Below, piece after piece: positions 55,183 through 63,458 of a stretch of 64,000 nt of DNA. The notes beneath the pieces were generated by a model. It had not been told where the DNA came from and did no database searches. It worked only from the letters and a program-made list of their open reading frames with translations. Both the position numbers and the translations under genes were made by a program. Location of the stretch: contig NZ_LIPV01000005.1 in NCBI RefSeq assembly GCF_001418255.1, positions 186,001 to 250,000 on the forward strand. The letters run 5' to 3'. How positions within the stretch are numbered: the first letter of the stretch is position 1; the number at the start of each line of letters is the position of its first letter. This DNA is from Thiomonas bhubaneswarensis (GTDB lineage Bacteria; Pseudomonadota; Gammaproteobacteria; Burkholderiales; Burkholderiaceae_C).

Positions 55183-56118
55183 TCAGTCGAGACGTCCGAG
55201 CAGCAGAAATTCCATCAAGGCCTTCTGGCCGTGAAGACGGTTTTCGGCCTCGTCCCATACCACGCTCTGCGGCCCATCGATGACCTCGGCGGCCACTTCC
55301 TCGCCACGATGTGCCGGCAGGCAGTGCATGAACACCGCGTCGGCCTGGGCGCGCGCCATCATCTCGGCATCGACCATGAAGCCGCGGAATGCCTGCTCGC
55401 GCGCGAGTTTCTCGGCTTCAAAGCCCATGCTGGTCCACACATCAGTGGTGACCAGATGCGCGCCCTCGCAGGCCTGCCGCGGATCTTCGAACTCGCGCAG
55501 ATGCGCGATCTGCGCGGCACTCAGCGCATAGCCCGGCCGCTCTTTCTCCACGCCATAGCCTTTGGGCCCGGCGAAGTGCAGGGTGAAGTCGAGCACTTCC
55601 GCGGCTTGCAGCCAGGTGTAGAACATATTGTTGGCATCGCCGATCCAGGCCACGGTCTTTCCCTGGATCGGGCCGCGATGCTCAATAAAGGTCATCACGT
55701 CAGCGAGGATCTGGCAGGGATGGAATTCATTGGTCAGGCCGTTGATCACCGGCACGCGCGAATGCGCGGCAAAACGCTCGACGATCTCCTGACCGTAGGT
55801 GCGGATCATCACCAGATCGACCATGCGCGAAAACACTTGCGCTGCATCCTCGATGGGCTCGCCACGCCCCAGCTGGCTGTCGCGGGTGTTGATGTAGATG
55901 GCCGCGCCGCCGAGTTGATGCATGCCGGCTTCGAAGCTCAGGCGGGTGCGGGTGGAGTGCTTCTCGAAGATCATCGCCAGCGTGCGATCGGCCAGGGGCT
56001 GATGCGGCTCGTAGCGCTTGAACTTGGCCTTGATCAGCGCGGCGCGGGCGAATACATAGTCGTACTCCTCGCGGCTGAGGTCGGAAAATTGCAGGTAGTG
56101 CCGCAGCGTCGTTTTCAT
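55183..56118 (-). CDS. argF: Ornithine carbamoyltransferase
   Basis: 311 residues from ATG 56118, with AAGGAGA upstream. The carbamoyl-phosphate site STRTR is at 55-59, HPCQILADVMTFIEHRG and FMHCLPAHRGEEV complete the active site. It forms citrulline from ornithine in arginine synthesis. It lies 17 bp after argD, so the two are an operon. Confidence 0.96.
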   Translation of the reverse strand: MKTTLRHYLQFSDLSREEYDYVFARAALIKAKFKRYEPHQPLADRTLAMIFEKHSTRTRLSFEAGMHQLGGAAIYINTRDSQLGRGEPIEDAAQVFSRMVDLVMIRTYGQEIVERFAAHSRVPVINGLTNEFHPCQILADVMTFIEHRGPIQGKTVAWIGDANNMFYTWLQAAEVLDFTLHFAGPKGYGVEKERPGYALSAAQIAHLREFEDPRQACEGAHLVTTDVWTSMGFEAEKLAREQAFRGFMVDAEMMARAQADAVFMHCLPAHRGEEVAAEVIDGPQSVVWDEAENRLHGQKALMEFLLLGRLD

Positions 56119-56135
56119 CACAGTCTCCTTGTTCG

Positions 56136-57323
56136 TCACGGCGTGGGTGCGGTTTGCAGAAACCCGTGCACTGCAGGAACCAGCGCCTGCACCAGAAGGT
56201 CGGCCTGCTCTTGCGTGAAGATCAGCGGCGGAAGCAGGCGGATGACGCGCTCCTGCGTGACGTTGAGCAACACGCCGCGCTCCAGCATCTGCCCGACCAG
56301 GGCGCCAGCCGGGCAGTCGAGCTCGATGCCGATCATCAGCCCCTGGCCGCGCACCTCCACCACGCCGGGCGTGCCCGCAAATGCCTGGCGCAAAGCCTGC
56401 TGGATCTGCTCGCCGCGCGCCTGCGCGTTGGCCAGAAGGCCGTCCTCGTCGATCACGGCGAGGGTTTCCAATGCCGCGCGACAGGCAAGGGGATTGCCGC
56501 CAAAGGTCGTGCCATGCTGGCCGGGGCCGAACGTCGTCGCGGCGGTTCCGCACGCCAGCAGCGCACCGATGGGCACGCCAGAGGCCAGCCCCTTGGCCAT
56601 GGCGATGACATCGGGCTTCACCCCGGCCCACTGGTGGGCGAACCACTTGCCGGTGCGGCCCGTTCCGCACTGCACCTCGTCGATCATCAACAGCCAGCCC
56701 TGCCGGTCGCAGAGCGCGCGCGCTGCGCGTAGAAAGTCGGCCTGCGCCGGCTGAATGCCGCCCTCACCCTGAATCGCCTCGACGAAGACCGCCACGACGT
56801 CGGGATGGGTATCGGCCACTGCCTGCAGCGCCGCAACGTCGTTGAGCGCAACACGCACGAAGCCTTCGACCAGAGGCTCGAAGCCCTTCTGCACCTTGGG
56901 GTTGCCCGTGGCCGACAACGTGGCCAGCGAGCGCCCATGAAATGCACGCTCGAACACCACGATCTCCGGGCGGGCAATGCCACGATTGTGTCCGTGCAGA
57001 CGCGCCAGCTTGATCGCGGCCTCGTTGGCTTCCAGCCCGGAATTGCAGAAGAACGCCGTGTCCATGCCGCCCAGAGCGCAAAGACGATCGGCAAGCTGCT
57101 CCTGGAGCGGAATCTGGTAGAGATTGGAGGTGTGGATGAGCTTGCCGACCTGATCGCGCAGCGCGGCCACCAGGCGCGGGTGGGCGTGACCCAGCGTGTT
57201 GACCGCGATGCCCGACAGCGCATCCAGATATCGCCTGCCCTGCGTGTCCCAGACCCAGGCACCCTCTCCGTGCGACAGCGCTATCGGCAGCCGCGCATAG
57301 GTGTTCATCACATGGGAGGGCAT
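56136..57323 (-). CDS. argD: Acetylornithine aminotransferase
   Basis: 395 residues from ATG 57323 with AAGGAGA 7 bp upstream (an in-frame TTG precedes). PLP-family motifs are RRYLDALSGIAVNTLGHAHP, FFCNSGLEANEAAIKLAR, VVFERAFHGRSLATLSATG, LLMIDEVQCGTGRTGKWFAHQ and the PLP lysine in VIAMAKGLASGVPIGA. It makes N-acetylornithine. Upstream a -10-like TATAAT lies on the minus strand at 57409-57404. Confidence 0.95.
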   Translation of the reverse strand: MPSHVMNTYARLPIALSHGEGAWVWDTQGRRYLDALSGIAVNTLGHAHPRLVAALRDQVGKLIHTSNLYQIPLQEQLADRLCALGGMDTAFFCNSGLEANEAAIKLARLHGHNRGIARPEIVVFERAFHGRSLATLSATGNPKVQKGFEPLVEGFVRVALNDVAALQAVADTHPDVVAVFVEAIQGEGGIQPAQADFLRAARALCDRQGWLLMIDEVQCGTGRTGKWFAHQWAGVKPDVIAMAKGLASGVPIGALLACGTAATTFGPGQHGTTFGGNPLACRAALETLAVIDEDGLLANAQARGEQIQQALRQAFAGTPGVVEVRGQGLMIGIELDCPAGALVGQMLERGVLLNVTQERVIRLLPPLIFTQEQADLLVQALVPAVHGFLQTAPTP

Positions 57324-57403
57324 GGGCAATTCTCCTTTGCAAAAAAAGCAAAACCGGCGGGCAGATGTCGCAAAAAGCGCCGCGCGCCGGGGGGAAAGCC
57401 GGA

Positions 57404-57409
57404 ATTATA
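57404..57409 (-). promoter_or_regulatory. -10 element upstream of argD
   Basis: TATAAT on the minus strand, 80 bp upstream of the argD start. No good -35 match at 17 bp. Probable promoter of the argD-argF operon. Confidence 0.45.
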
Positions 57410-57557
57410 GAGAGCACGCCGTGACAGACGGACCGGCGCGGTGACATGACGTTTGTTGCAACTGAAACACAGAATCACGGTTCGGGTTTACCCGGAAATA
57501 CTGCGATGCAGCATAATTGCGGCACCGCAGCAAAACTGCCTCTTCAAGGATTCAGCC

Positions 57558-57959
57558 ATGAGCGCCCTTCCCCACTCCCTCCAACTGGTCAAACCCAGAG
57601 AAATTTTCATTCGCGGCATCACCAAGGATGGCCGCACCTTCCGTCCCAGCGACTGGTCCGAGCGTCTCGCCGGGCTGATGGCGCGGTTCCGCCCCGCCGG
57701 TCAGGGCACCAAGGAAGCCCACCTCGGCTACTCGCCCTATTGCGTGCCCACGCTGGTGGAAGGCGTGCGTTGCCTGGTGGTGAGCGAATCGCTGCGCGAC
57801 GTCGAGCCGATGGCGTTCGACTTCCTGATGAACTTCGCCCGCGACAACCAACTCGACGTGTTCGAGGCCTGCCTCACCGACCTCGCCGAGGAAGAGGCCG
57901 AAGTGAGCGATCTGCAAGTGGCGCGTGACGCACTGCAACGCGTGTTTCAGGCCGCTTGA
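57558..57959 (+). CDS. DUF3579 family protein
   Basis: 133 residues from ATG 57558 with AAGGA 8 bp upstream; a longer frame upstream looks non-coding. The domain has REIFIRGITKDGRTFRPSDWSERL, YSPYCVPTLVEGVRCLVV and MAFDFLMNFARDNQLDVFEACL, typical of DUF3579, a short betaproteobacterial family of unknown function. It is probably cytosolic. It is convergent with rpsT, with a bidirectional terminator between them. Confidence 0.9.
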   Translation: MSALPHSLQLVKPREIFIRGITKDGRTFRPSDWSERLAGLMARFRPAGQGTKEAHLGYSPYCVPTLVEGVRCLVVSESLRDVEPMAFDFLMNFARDNQLDVFEACLTDLAEEEAEVSDLQVARDALQRVFQAA

Positions 57960-58008
57960 GGCGAAAACGCTTCGCCCTGTTGCCCTCAACTGAGGAAGAA
58001 GGCGCAAC

Positions 58009-58035
58009 AAAAAGCCCGCATCTGCGGGCTTTTTT
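58009..58035. terminator. Bidirectional terminator between DUF3579 and rpsT
   Basis: AAAAA, GCCCGCA (58014-58020), two bases, TGCGGGC (58023-58029), TTTTTT. The stem is 7 bp, extended by A-T pairs, with a U-run in both directions. Confidence 0.9.
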
Positions 58036-58076
58036 GTGGGCCGATGCGGAGAATCGGCCGGAGCAGGCAAGGCAAA

Positions 58077-58373
58077 TCAGGCTGCGAGCGCCTTGATCGC
58101 CGCGTTCAGACGGCTCTTGTGACGCGCTGCGGTGTTCTTGTGGAAAATATTCTTGTCGGCGATCGAATCCAGCACGGGAGCGTTGGCCTTGAATACTTCC
58201 ATGGCCTTGGCGTGGTCGCCAGCGGCGATGGCCTTGCGCACCGACTTCACGGCGGTACGGAAGCGCGAACGCAGCGCGGTGTTGGCGGCGTTGGCCTTGA
58301 TGGATTGACGCGCGCGCTTGCGACCCGACGGGGTGCGAACGCTCTTCTTTTTGGCTGCGGCTTTGGTTGCCAT
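58077..58373 (-). CDS. rpsT: 30S ribosomal protein S20
   Basis: 98 residues from ATG 58373 with AGGAAGG upstream. The sequence is highly basic: [27 protein letters not shown], then [18 protein letters not shown], as in all S20 proteins. It binds 16S rRNA in 30S assembly. A perfect -10 TATAAT lies upstream on the same strand and a strong terminator follows. Confidence 0.97.
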   Translation of the reverse strand: MATKAAAKKKSVRTPSGRKRARQSIKANAANTALRSRFRTAVKSVRKAIAAGDHAKAMEVFKANAPVLDSIADKNIFHKNTAARHKSRLNAAIKALAA

Positions 58374-58410
58374 GTGAAATCCTTCCTGTTGCCTGCTCGG
58401 AAAACCCGCC

Positions 58411-58416
58411 ATTATA
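58411..58416 (-). promoter_or_regulatory. -10 element of the rpsT promoter
   Basis: TATAAT on the minus strand 38 bp upstream of the rpsT start, inside GGTCTATAATGG. No strong -35 is visible. Confidence 0.6.
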
Positions 58417-58502
58417 GACCAAAACAGGCCACACGCCAGCCGTTCCTAGAATCCCAGATTGTCCATCAGGCGGCGCTTCGCGCCTGCACGGGCGCTGGCG
58501 GT

Positions 58503-58588
58503 CGGGTTGGGGCGTCTTTGACCCCGGGCGACAAGCCCATAGCTCGAGCTATGGGCGCGAAGCGCGGGGTCAAAGACGCCCCAACCCG
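58503..58588. repeat. 86-bp nested perfect inverted repeat (cruciform-capable)
   Basis: Outer arms of 24 bp (58503-58526 and 58565-58588) are perfectly complementary; they begin CGGGTTGGGGCGTCTTTG. Inside lies a perfect 22-bp palindrome (58535-58556) centred on AGCTCGAGCT. It is located between rpsT and murJ, 50 bp before the murJ start. There is no T-run. Perfect arms suggest recent insertion or selection; it may be a mobile repeat, a transcription block or a protein site. Confidence 0.75.
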
Positions 58589-58638
58589 CCTCGCCATCAT
58601 CCCGTGCCCTCATGAACGATCTGGGATAATGCTGCCCG

Positions 58639-60177
58639 GTGAATCTGCTCAAGGCTGCCTCCACCATCTCCCTGCTCACGCTGACCTCGCGCATCACCGG
58701 CCTGGTGCGCGAAATCATGGTGGCGACCTATTTCGGCGCCAACGCCTGGACCGACGCCTTCAACGTGGCGTTTCGCCTGCCCAATCTGCTGCGGCGCATG
58801 TTTGCCGAAGGCGCGTTCTCCCAAGCCTTCGTGCCGCTGTTGTCGCAGACGCGACAGACCCAGTCGGAGGCGCAGACCCAGGAACTGATCGATCAGGTCT
58901 CGACCGCCCTGCTCTGGATACTCGCGGGGATCAGTCTGGCCGGGGTGTTGCTGTCGCCCGTACTGGTCTGGCTCACGGCCTCGGGGTTGCACCCTGAGGC
59001 CTTTGACGCGGCGGTGTGGATGACGCGGCTGATGTTTCCCTATGCCGGACTGATCTCGCTGGTTGCGCTCAGCGCCGGCATTCTCAACACCTGGAAGCAT
59101 TTCGCGGTGCCTGCGGTCACACCGGCGCTGCTCAATCTGGCCATCATCGGCGCAGCCGTGGCCTTTCACAAGCTGGTGCACCCGCCCATCTTTGCCCTGG
59201 CGATCGGGGTGATGATCGGCGGCGTGGTGCAGCTCGCGGTGCAATGGCCGGCGCTGCGCAGATACGCCGTGGTACCGCGCTTTCGTCTGAGCTTTGTCAA
59301 GGCTTGGCGTTCGGAGGGCGTGCACCGGGTGGTCAAGCAGATGCTGCCCGCGAGCCTTTCGGTTTCGGTGGCGCAGGTCTCGATCGTCATCAACACGCAG
59401 ATCGCCTCGCACCTGCACCCGGGTAGCGTCTCGTGGCTGGCCTATGCCGACCGGCTGATGGAGTTTCCGACTGCCATTCTGGGCGTCGCGCTGGGCTCCG
59501 TGCTGCTGCCCAGCCTGTCGCGCGCCAGCGCGGCGCAAGACAGCGCCCAGTACAGCAAACTGCTGGACTGGGGCCTGCGCCTCACCCTGGTGCTGGCCCT
59601 GCCCAGCGCCATCGCCCTGCTGCTGTTTGCCCAGCCGCTGGTGTCGATGCTGTTCAACTATGGCCGCTTCGACCATGCCGACGTCCTGGCCACGACCAGT
59701 GCACTGCGTGCCTACGGCATCGGCCTGCTCGCGCTGATCGGCATCAAAATTCTCGCGCCGGGTTTTTACGCCCGGCAGGATTTGCGCACGCCGGTCAAGA
59801 TCGCCCTGGTCGTGCTCGCCTGCACGCAGTTGATGAACCTGCTGTTCGTACCCTGGCTGGGTCACGCGGGGTTGGCCCTGGCCATCTCCATCGGCGCGCT
59901 GCTCAACGCCAGCCTGCTGTTTCGCGGCTTGCGCAAACGCGGTATGTACCAGCCGCAGCCCGGCTGGGGGGGCTACGCCCGCCGCATCGCGCTGGCGCAG
60001 TTGCCCCTGGCTGGCGTGCTGCTTTGGGGCGCGCAGAATCTGCCCTGGGATCGCGCGCACGGCGATCTGACGCGGCTGGGCATGGGGCTGGGCCTGCTAG
60101 CGGTGGGCGCTGTGCTGTATTTCGCAACCCTGGCGCTGCTGGGTTTTCGGCTGCGCCAATTCATCCACCGCGAATGA
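58639..60177 (+). CDS. murJ: Lipid II flippase MurJ
   Basis: 512 residues from GTG 58639. The MOP-family start NLLKAASTISLLTLTSRITGLVREIMVATYFGANAWTDAFNVAFRLPN, LRRMFAEGAFSQAFVPLLSQ, PTAILGVALGSVLLPSLSRA and GIKILAPGFYARQDLRTPVKIAL are diagnostic. About fourteen helices. It flips lipid II across the inner membrane. The rpsT-murJ neighbourhood is usual in betaproteobacteria. Confidence 0.96.
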   Translation: MNLLKAASTISLLTLTSRITGLVREIMVATYFGANAWTDAFNVAFRLPNLLRRMFAEGAFSQAFVPLLSQTRQTQSEAQTQELIDQVSTALLWILAGISLAGVLLSPVLVWLTASGLHPEAFDAAVWMTRLMFPYAGLISLVALSAGILNTWKHFAVPAVTPALLNLAIIGAAVAFHKLVHPPIFALAIGVMIGGVVQLAVQWPALRRYAVVPRFRLSFVKAWRSEGVHRVVKQMLPASLSVSVAQVSIVINTQIASHLHPGSVSWLAYADRLMEFPTAILGVALGSVLLPSLSRASAAQDSAQYSKLLDWGLRLTLVLALPSAIALLLFAQPLVSMLFNYGRFDHADVLATTSALRAYGIGLLALIGIKILAPGFYARQDLRTPVKIALVVLACTQLMNLLFVPWLGHAGLALAISIGALLNASLLFRGLRKRGMYQPQPGWGGYARRIALAQLPLAGVLLWGAQNLPWDRAHGDLTRLGMGLGLLAVGAVLYFATLALLGFRLRQFIHRE

Positions 60178-60185
60178 GCTGTTGC

Positions 60186-60204
60186 GCCAGCGCAAGCCGC
60201 TGGC
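60186..60204 (+). other. Hairpin after murJ
   Basis: GCCAGCG, loop CAAGC, CGCTGGC is a perfect 7-bp stem 9 bp after the murJ stop. No T-run follows, so it is at best a weak terminator. A further 7-bp inverted pair AATGGAT/ATCCATT spans 60221-60251 before the DksA-like gene. Confidence 0.35.
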
Positions 60205-60274
60205 TGAGGTAGGGTTTCACAATGGATGCATGATGGGCGCTGAGATCCATTCATGCGACAACCGGGAGAACGCT

Positions 60275-60661
60275 ATGAGCCTAAGCACCGAACAACGTCA
60301 AACCCTGCGCGACAAGCTGTTGCAGCGCCGCAGCCAGATGGTGGACGATCTGCGCGATGAATCGATCAGCGACGAGGGCACCCTGGCCGTGCGCAGCCAT
60401 CGCGGCGAGACCGACGACGAGGCTGTGGTCGAGGCCATGGACGCGGTGGAGATCGCCTCCACCGCGCGTGACGCCAACGAGCTGGCGGCGATCGACCGCG
60501 CCTTGCAACGGCTCGATACGCCCGACTTCGGCATCTGCATCGATTGCGGCGCCGAGATCGAAACGGCCCGGCTGATGGCCGAGCCGACCGTGTTGCGCTG
60601 CACCGCGTGCCAGCAGCGCTTCGAACACCAGCACCACACGCCCGGCGGCGCACGGCTGTAG
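60275..60661 (+). CDS. DksA/TraR-family zinc-finger protein
   Basis: 128 residues from ATG 60275, with GGGAGAA upstream; the longer frame to 60182 is not family-like. An N-terminal coiled coil (RQTLRDKLLQRRSQMVDDLRDE) is followed by RLDTPDFGICIDCGAEIETARL and the second Cys pair in CTACQQRFE. The C4 finger and coiled coil match DksA-like proteins that bind the RNA polymerase secondary channel. It is shorter than DksA itself. Confidence 0.88.
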   Translation: MSLSTEQRQTLRDKLLQRRSQMVDDLRDESISDEGTLAVRSHRGETDDEAVVEAMDAVEIASTARDANELAAIDRALQRLDTPDFGICIDCGAEIETARLMAEPTVLRCTACQQRFEHQHHTPGGARL

Positions 60662-60670
60662 CATCCGGGC

Positions 60671-61012
60671 ATGTCTGCACGCCCTGCCCTCCCGTCTGAT
60701 CCACCCGGCCTGGAGCGCACGCTCACGCGCTGGCTGATCCCGGCTTACATCGTCGGCGTCGGCCTGCCCTGGGTCATCGGTGCCTGGATCAAGACCCGCT
60801 ACGAGCCAGGCCTGCTCAACACCGATCCGCAGCCCATGCGCGATCTGGTCGATATTTTCTGCATCGGCGTCAGCCTGTTCGACGCCACGCTGGTGTTCAC
60901 CGTGGGCATCGGCTGCCTGGTGGTGTCCATCATGAAAGGCCCGGTTCGCTGGGCCGACGGCTCCCGCGCCACGCAGCATGTTCGCGAACCGGACGATCGG
61001 GAGCTTCCTTGA
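60671..61012 (+). CDS. Small membrane protein, two helices
   Basis: 113 residues. Two hydrophobic segments: WLIPAYIVGVGLPWVIGAW and DIFCIGVSLFDATLVFTVGIGCLVVSIM, with polar ends. I do not recognise the family. It sits between the DksA-like gene (9 bp) and mobA (1 bp), all in the same direction, so it is probably co-transcribed. Confidence 0.65.
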   Translation: MSARPALPSDPPGLERTLTRWLIPAYIVGVGLPWVIGAWIKTRYEPGLLNTDPQPMRDLVDIFCIGVSLFDATLVFTVGIGCLVVSIMKGPVRWADGSRATQHVREPDDRELP

Positions 61013-61013
61013 C

Positions 61014-61619
61014 ATGGTTTCTGCGATCGACCGTGCCGACATCACCGGCCTGATTCTCGCGGGCGGACGCGGCAGCCGCATGGGCGGCATCGACAAGGGA
61101 CTGCAACCCTGGCGCGGGCTGCCCATGGCGCAACAGGTGCTCGCGCGGCTGCAGCCCCAAGTCGGCCCAATGCTGATCAACGCCAACCGAAACTTGGACG
61201 TCTATCGCACCTGGGGGCTCCCGGTGCTGAGCGACAGCCCGGAGCGCGACTTTGCCGGGCCGCTGGCGGGTTTTCTCGCCGGGCTGGAGGTCTGCACCAC
61301 GCCGTATCTGCTCACCGCGCCGTGCGATTCGCCGCTGCTACCCCCCGATCTGGCCGCACGTCTGGGGGAGGCGCTGCTAGCTGAGCGCGCACGCATTGCG
61401 CTGCCGCGCGCGGGAGGAAGACTGCAGCCGGTGTTCTGTCTGATGGAGGCGGGTTTGCGCGACGATCTGCGCGCCTTCGTCGCCTCGGGCGGCAGCAAGA
61501 TCGACCTGTGGACCACGCGGCATCCGCTGGCCATCGTCGATTTCGACGACGCCCATGCCTTTGAGAACATCAACACCCAGGCCGATCTGCAGCGTCTGGA
61601 GCAAACCCCATCGCCATGA
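61014..61619 (+). CDS. mobA: Molybdenum cofactor guanylyltransferase
   Basis: 201 residues from ATG 61014; a longer frame reaches 60978 inside the previous gene. The nucleotide-binding motif is LILAGGRGSRMGGIDKGLQPW, with DFAGPLAGFLAGLE and TAPCDSPLLPPDL. It adds GMP to molybdopterin. Its stop overlaps the moeA start by ATGA. Confidence 0.93.
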   Translation: MVSAIDRADITGLILAGGRGSRMGGIDKGLQPWRGLPMAQQVLARLQPQVGPMLINANRNLDVYRTWGLPVLSDSPERDFAGPLAGFLAGLEVCTTPYLLTAPCDSPLLPPDLAARLGEALLAERARIALPRAGGRLQPVFCLMEAGLRDDLRAFVASGGSKIDLWTTRHPLAIVDFDDAHAFENINTQADLQRLEQTPSP

Positions 61620-62902
61620 CAGCTTCCTTCGATCTGCAGCAGGTCGTGTCCTGCGTCAGCGGTTATGACCCCAACGCCCTGCGGGTGGACGCCGCGCTGG
61701 CCGTCATCCAGGCCAGCGTGCAGCCGGTGCAGGCGATCGAGCGCGTCGCCGTGCGCGAGGCGCTGGGCCGCGTGCTGGCGCAGGACATCGCCTCGCCGAT
61801 CGACGTACCGGCGCACGACAACTCGGCCATGGACGGCTACGCCCTGCGCGGTGCCGATCTCGCCGCCCAGGGCGACACGGTGCTGACCATCGCCGGGCGT
61901 GGTCTGGCCGGGCATGCCTTCGAGGGCGAAGTAACGGCGGGCAGCGCCTTGCGCATCATGACCGGCGCGGTGATGCCCGCCGGATGCGACACCGTGGTGC
62001 CGCAGGAGTTCTGCCGCGTCGAAGGCGACAGAGTCATCATCCCGCAAGGCGTGGTGCGCCCCGGCGACAACCGCCGCCTGCGCGGCGAGGATCTGGCGCG
62101 GGGACGAACCGCGCTGCCTGCGGGCAAGCTGCTGCGCCCGGCCGATCTGGGGCTCATGGCCTCGCTGGGCATGGCCGAAGTGCCGGTGCGGCGCAGGCTG
62201 CGCGTGGCGTTTTTCTCCAGCGGCGACGAACTTCGCTCCATCGGCGAGCCGCTCGATGCGGGCTGCGTCTATGACAGCAACCGCTACACCCTCTGGGGCA
62301 TGTTGCAGCGCCTGGGCTGCGAGGTCATCGACCTCGGCGTGGTGGCGGACGAGCCGCAGACGCTGCAAGCTGCGCTGCGCACCGCCACCGAATGTGCCGA
62401 CGTGGTCATCACCTCGGGCGGGGTCAGCGTGGGCGAGGCCGACTATCTGCGCAGCACCCTCTCCAGCATGGGCGAAGTGGCGTTCTGGCGCATTGCCATG
62501 CGGCCCGGGCGTCCGCTCGCGTTCGGGCAGTTGCGCTCGGGCGCGCGCAGCGCATGGCTGTTCGGCCTGCCGGGCAACCCGGTGGCGGTGATGGTGACGT
62601 TCTACGCCTTCGTCCGCCCGGCGCTGTTGCACGGCATGGGCGCCAGCCCGCAGCCGCAGCCCATGCTGCGCGCGGTCAGCAGCCAAACCCTGCGCAAAAA
62701 GCCCGGCCGCACCGAATACCAGCGCGGCCTGCTCACCGCCTTGCCGGACGGCCGCTGGCAGGTCAGCCCCATCGGCAATCAAGGCTCGGGCGTGCTGAGC
62801 TCGATGTCGCAGGCCCACGGCCTGATCGTGCTGCATCACGATCAGCAAACCGTGCAGACAGGCGGCGAGGTCGATGTGCTGCTGTTTGAAGGGCTGGTCT
62901 GA
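61616..62902 (+). CDS. moeA: Molybdopterin molybdenumtransferase
   Basis: 428 residues, coupled to mobA by a 4-bp overlap. MoeA motifs are VREALGRVLAQDIASPIDVPAHDNSAMDGYAL, RIMTGAVMPAGCDTVVPQE, YDSNRYTLWGML, DVVITSGGVSVGEADYLR and FGLPGNPVAVMVTF. It inserts molybdate into adenylylated molybdopterin. Its stop abuts the end of a convergent gene without a gap. Confidence 0.96.
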   Translation: MTASFDLQQVVSCVSGYDPNALRVDAALAVIQASVQPVQAIERVAVREALGRVLAQDIASPIDVPAHDNSAMDGYALRGADLAAQGDTVLTIAGRGLAGHAFEGEVTAGSALRIMTGAVMPAGCDTVVPQEFCRVEGDRVIIPQGVVRPGDNRRLRGEDLARGRTALPAGKLLRPADLGLMASLGMAEVPVRRRLRVAFFSSGDELRSIGEPLDAGCVYDSNRYTLWGMLQRLGCEVIDLGVVADEPQTLQAALRTATECADVVITSGGVSVGEADYLRSTLSSMGEVAFWRIAMRPGRPLAFGQLRSGARSAWLFGLPGNPVAVMVTFYAFVRPALLHGMGASPQPQPMLRAVSSQTLRKKPGRTEYQRGLLTALPDGRWQVSPIGNQGSGVLSSMSQAHGLIVLHHDQQTVQTGGEVDVLLFEGLV

Positions 62903-63340
62903 TCAAAAGAGCTTGTTGATCAGATCGTCGCCCAGCCCCATGCCGGCGCCCATTTCCATGGCGCGGCCGAAACCCGAGTTGAGAAAGCCGTCGAGCGCGC
63001 CCATGATGCCGCCGCCCTGCTGCATCGGCATGGCCGCGTTCTGCGCCATCATGCCCTGCGGCATATAGCCCGGCTGCATCGCGGCGGGCATGGCCTGCAT
63101 CTGCTGCGCCTGGTTCTGCCACATGCCGTGAATCGCCTGCAACACCTGGCTCATCTGCTGCTGCTCGGCCTGCACGCCCAGTGCCACTTCGCGCAGATCG
63201 AGCAGCCATTCACGCGCATCCTGATTGCCGCCCTGCGCGGCGGTCTGCAGCTTGCCGGCCAGTGCCTGCAATTGTTGCCCGACCTGCTGCGCCTGACCTT
63301 GCAGTTGCTGATACTGCTGATCGATGGTCTGAATGTCCAT
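62903..63340 (-). CDS. Hypothetical Gln/Met-rich protein
   Basis: 145 residues from ATG 63340. The first 70 residues are Gln-rich and probably coiled coil (QTIDQQYQQLQGQAQQVGQQ), followed by a Met/Gln/Pro-rich stretch and a Gly-rich end closing with GDDLINKLF. No signal or membrane segment. I do not recognise the family; the regular composition on the minus strand and the clean end next to moeA support a real gene. Confidence 0.6.
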   Translation of the reverse strand: MDIQTIDQQYQQLQGQAQQVGQQLQALAGKLQTAAQGGNQDAREWLLDLREVALGVQAEQQQMSQVLQAIHGMWQNQAQQMQAMPAAMQPGYMPQGMMAQNAAMPMQQGGGIMGALDGFLNSGFGRAMEMGAGMGLGDDLINKLF

Positions 63341-63458
63341 GCGTCACCTTTCTTGCGTCTTTGACTGCCGTTATTGCACGCCAAGTGACGTGAGATGGGG
63401 GTCAGCGAAAGTCAGAGTCGCAACAGACGGTGACACTGGATCCATGCGCACACGCGAC

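Noticed and set aside
58446-58718. Small frame across the palindrome on the minus strand
   Set aside because: It runs through the inverted repeat and the murJ start, has no ribosome site and no recognisable domain.
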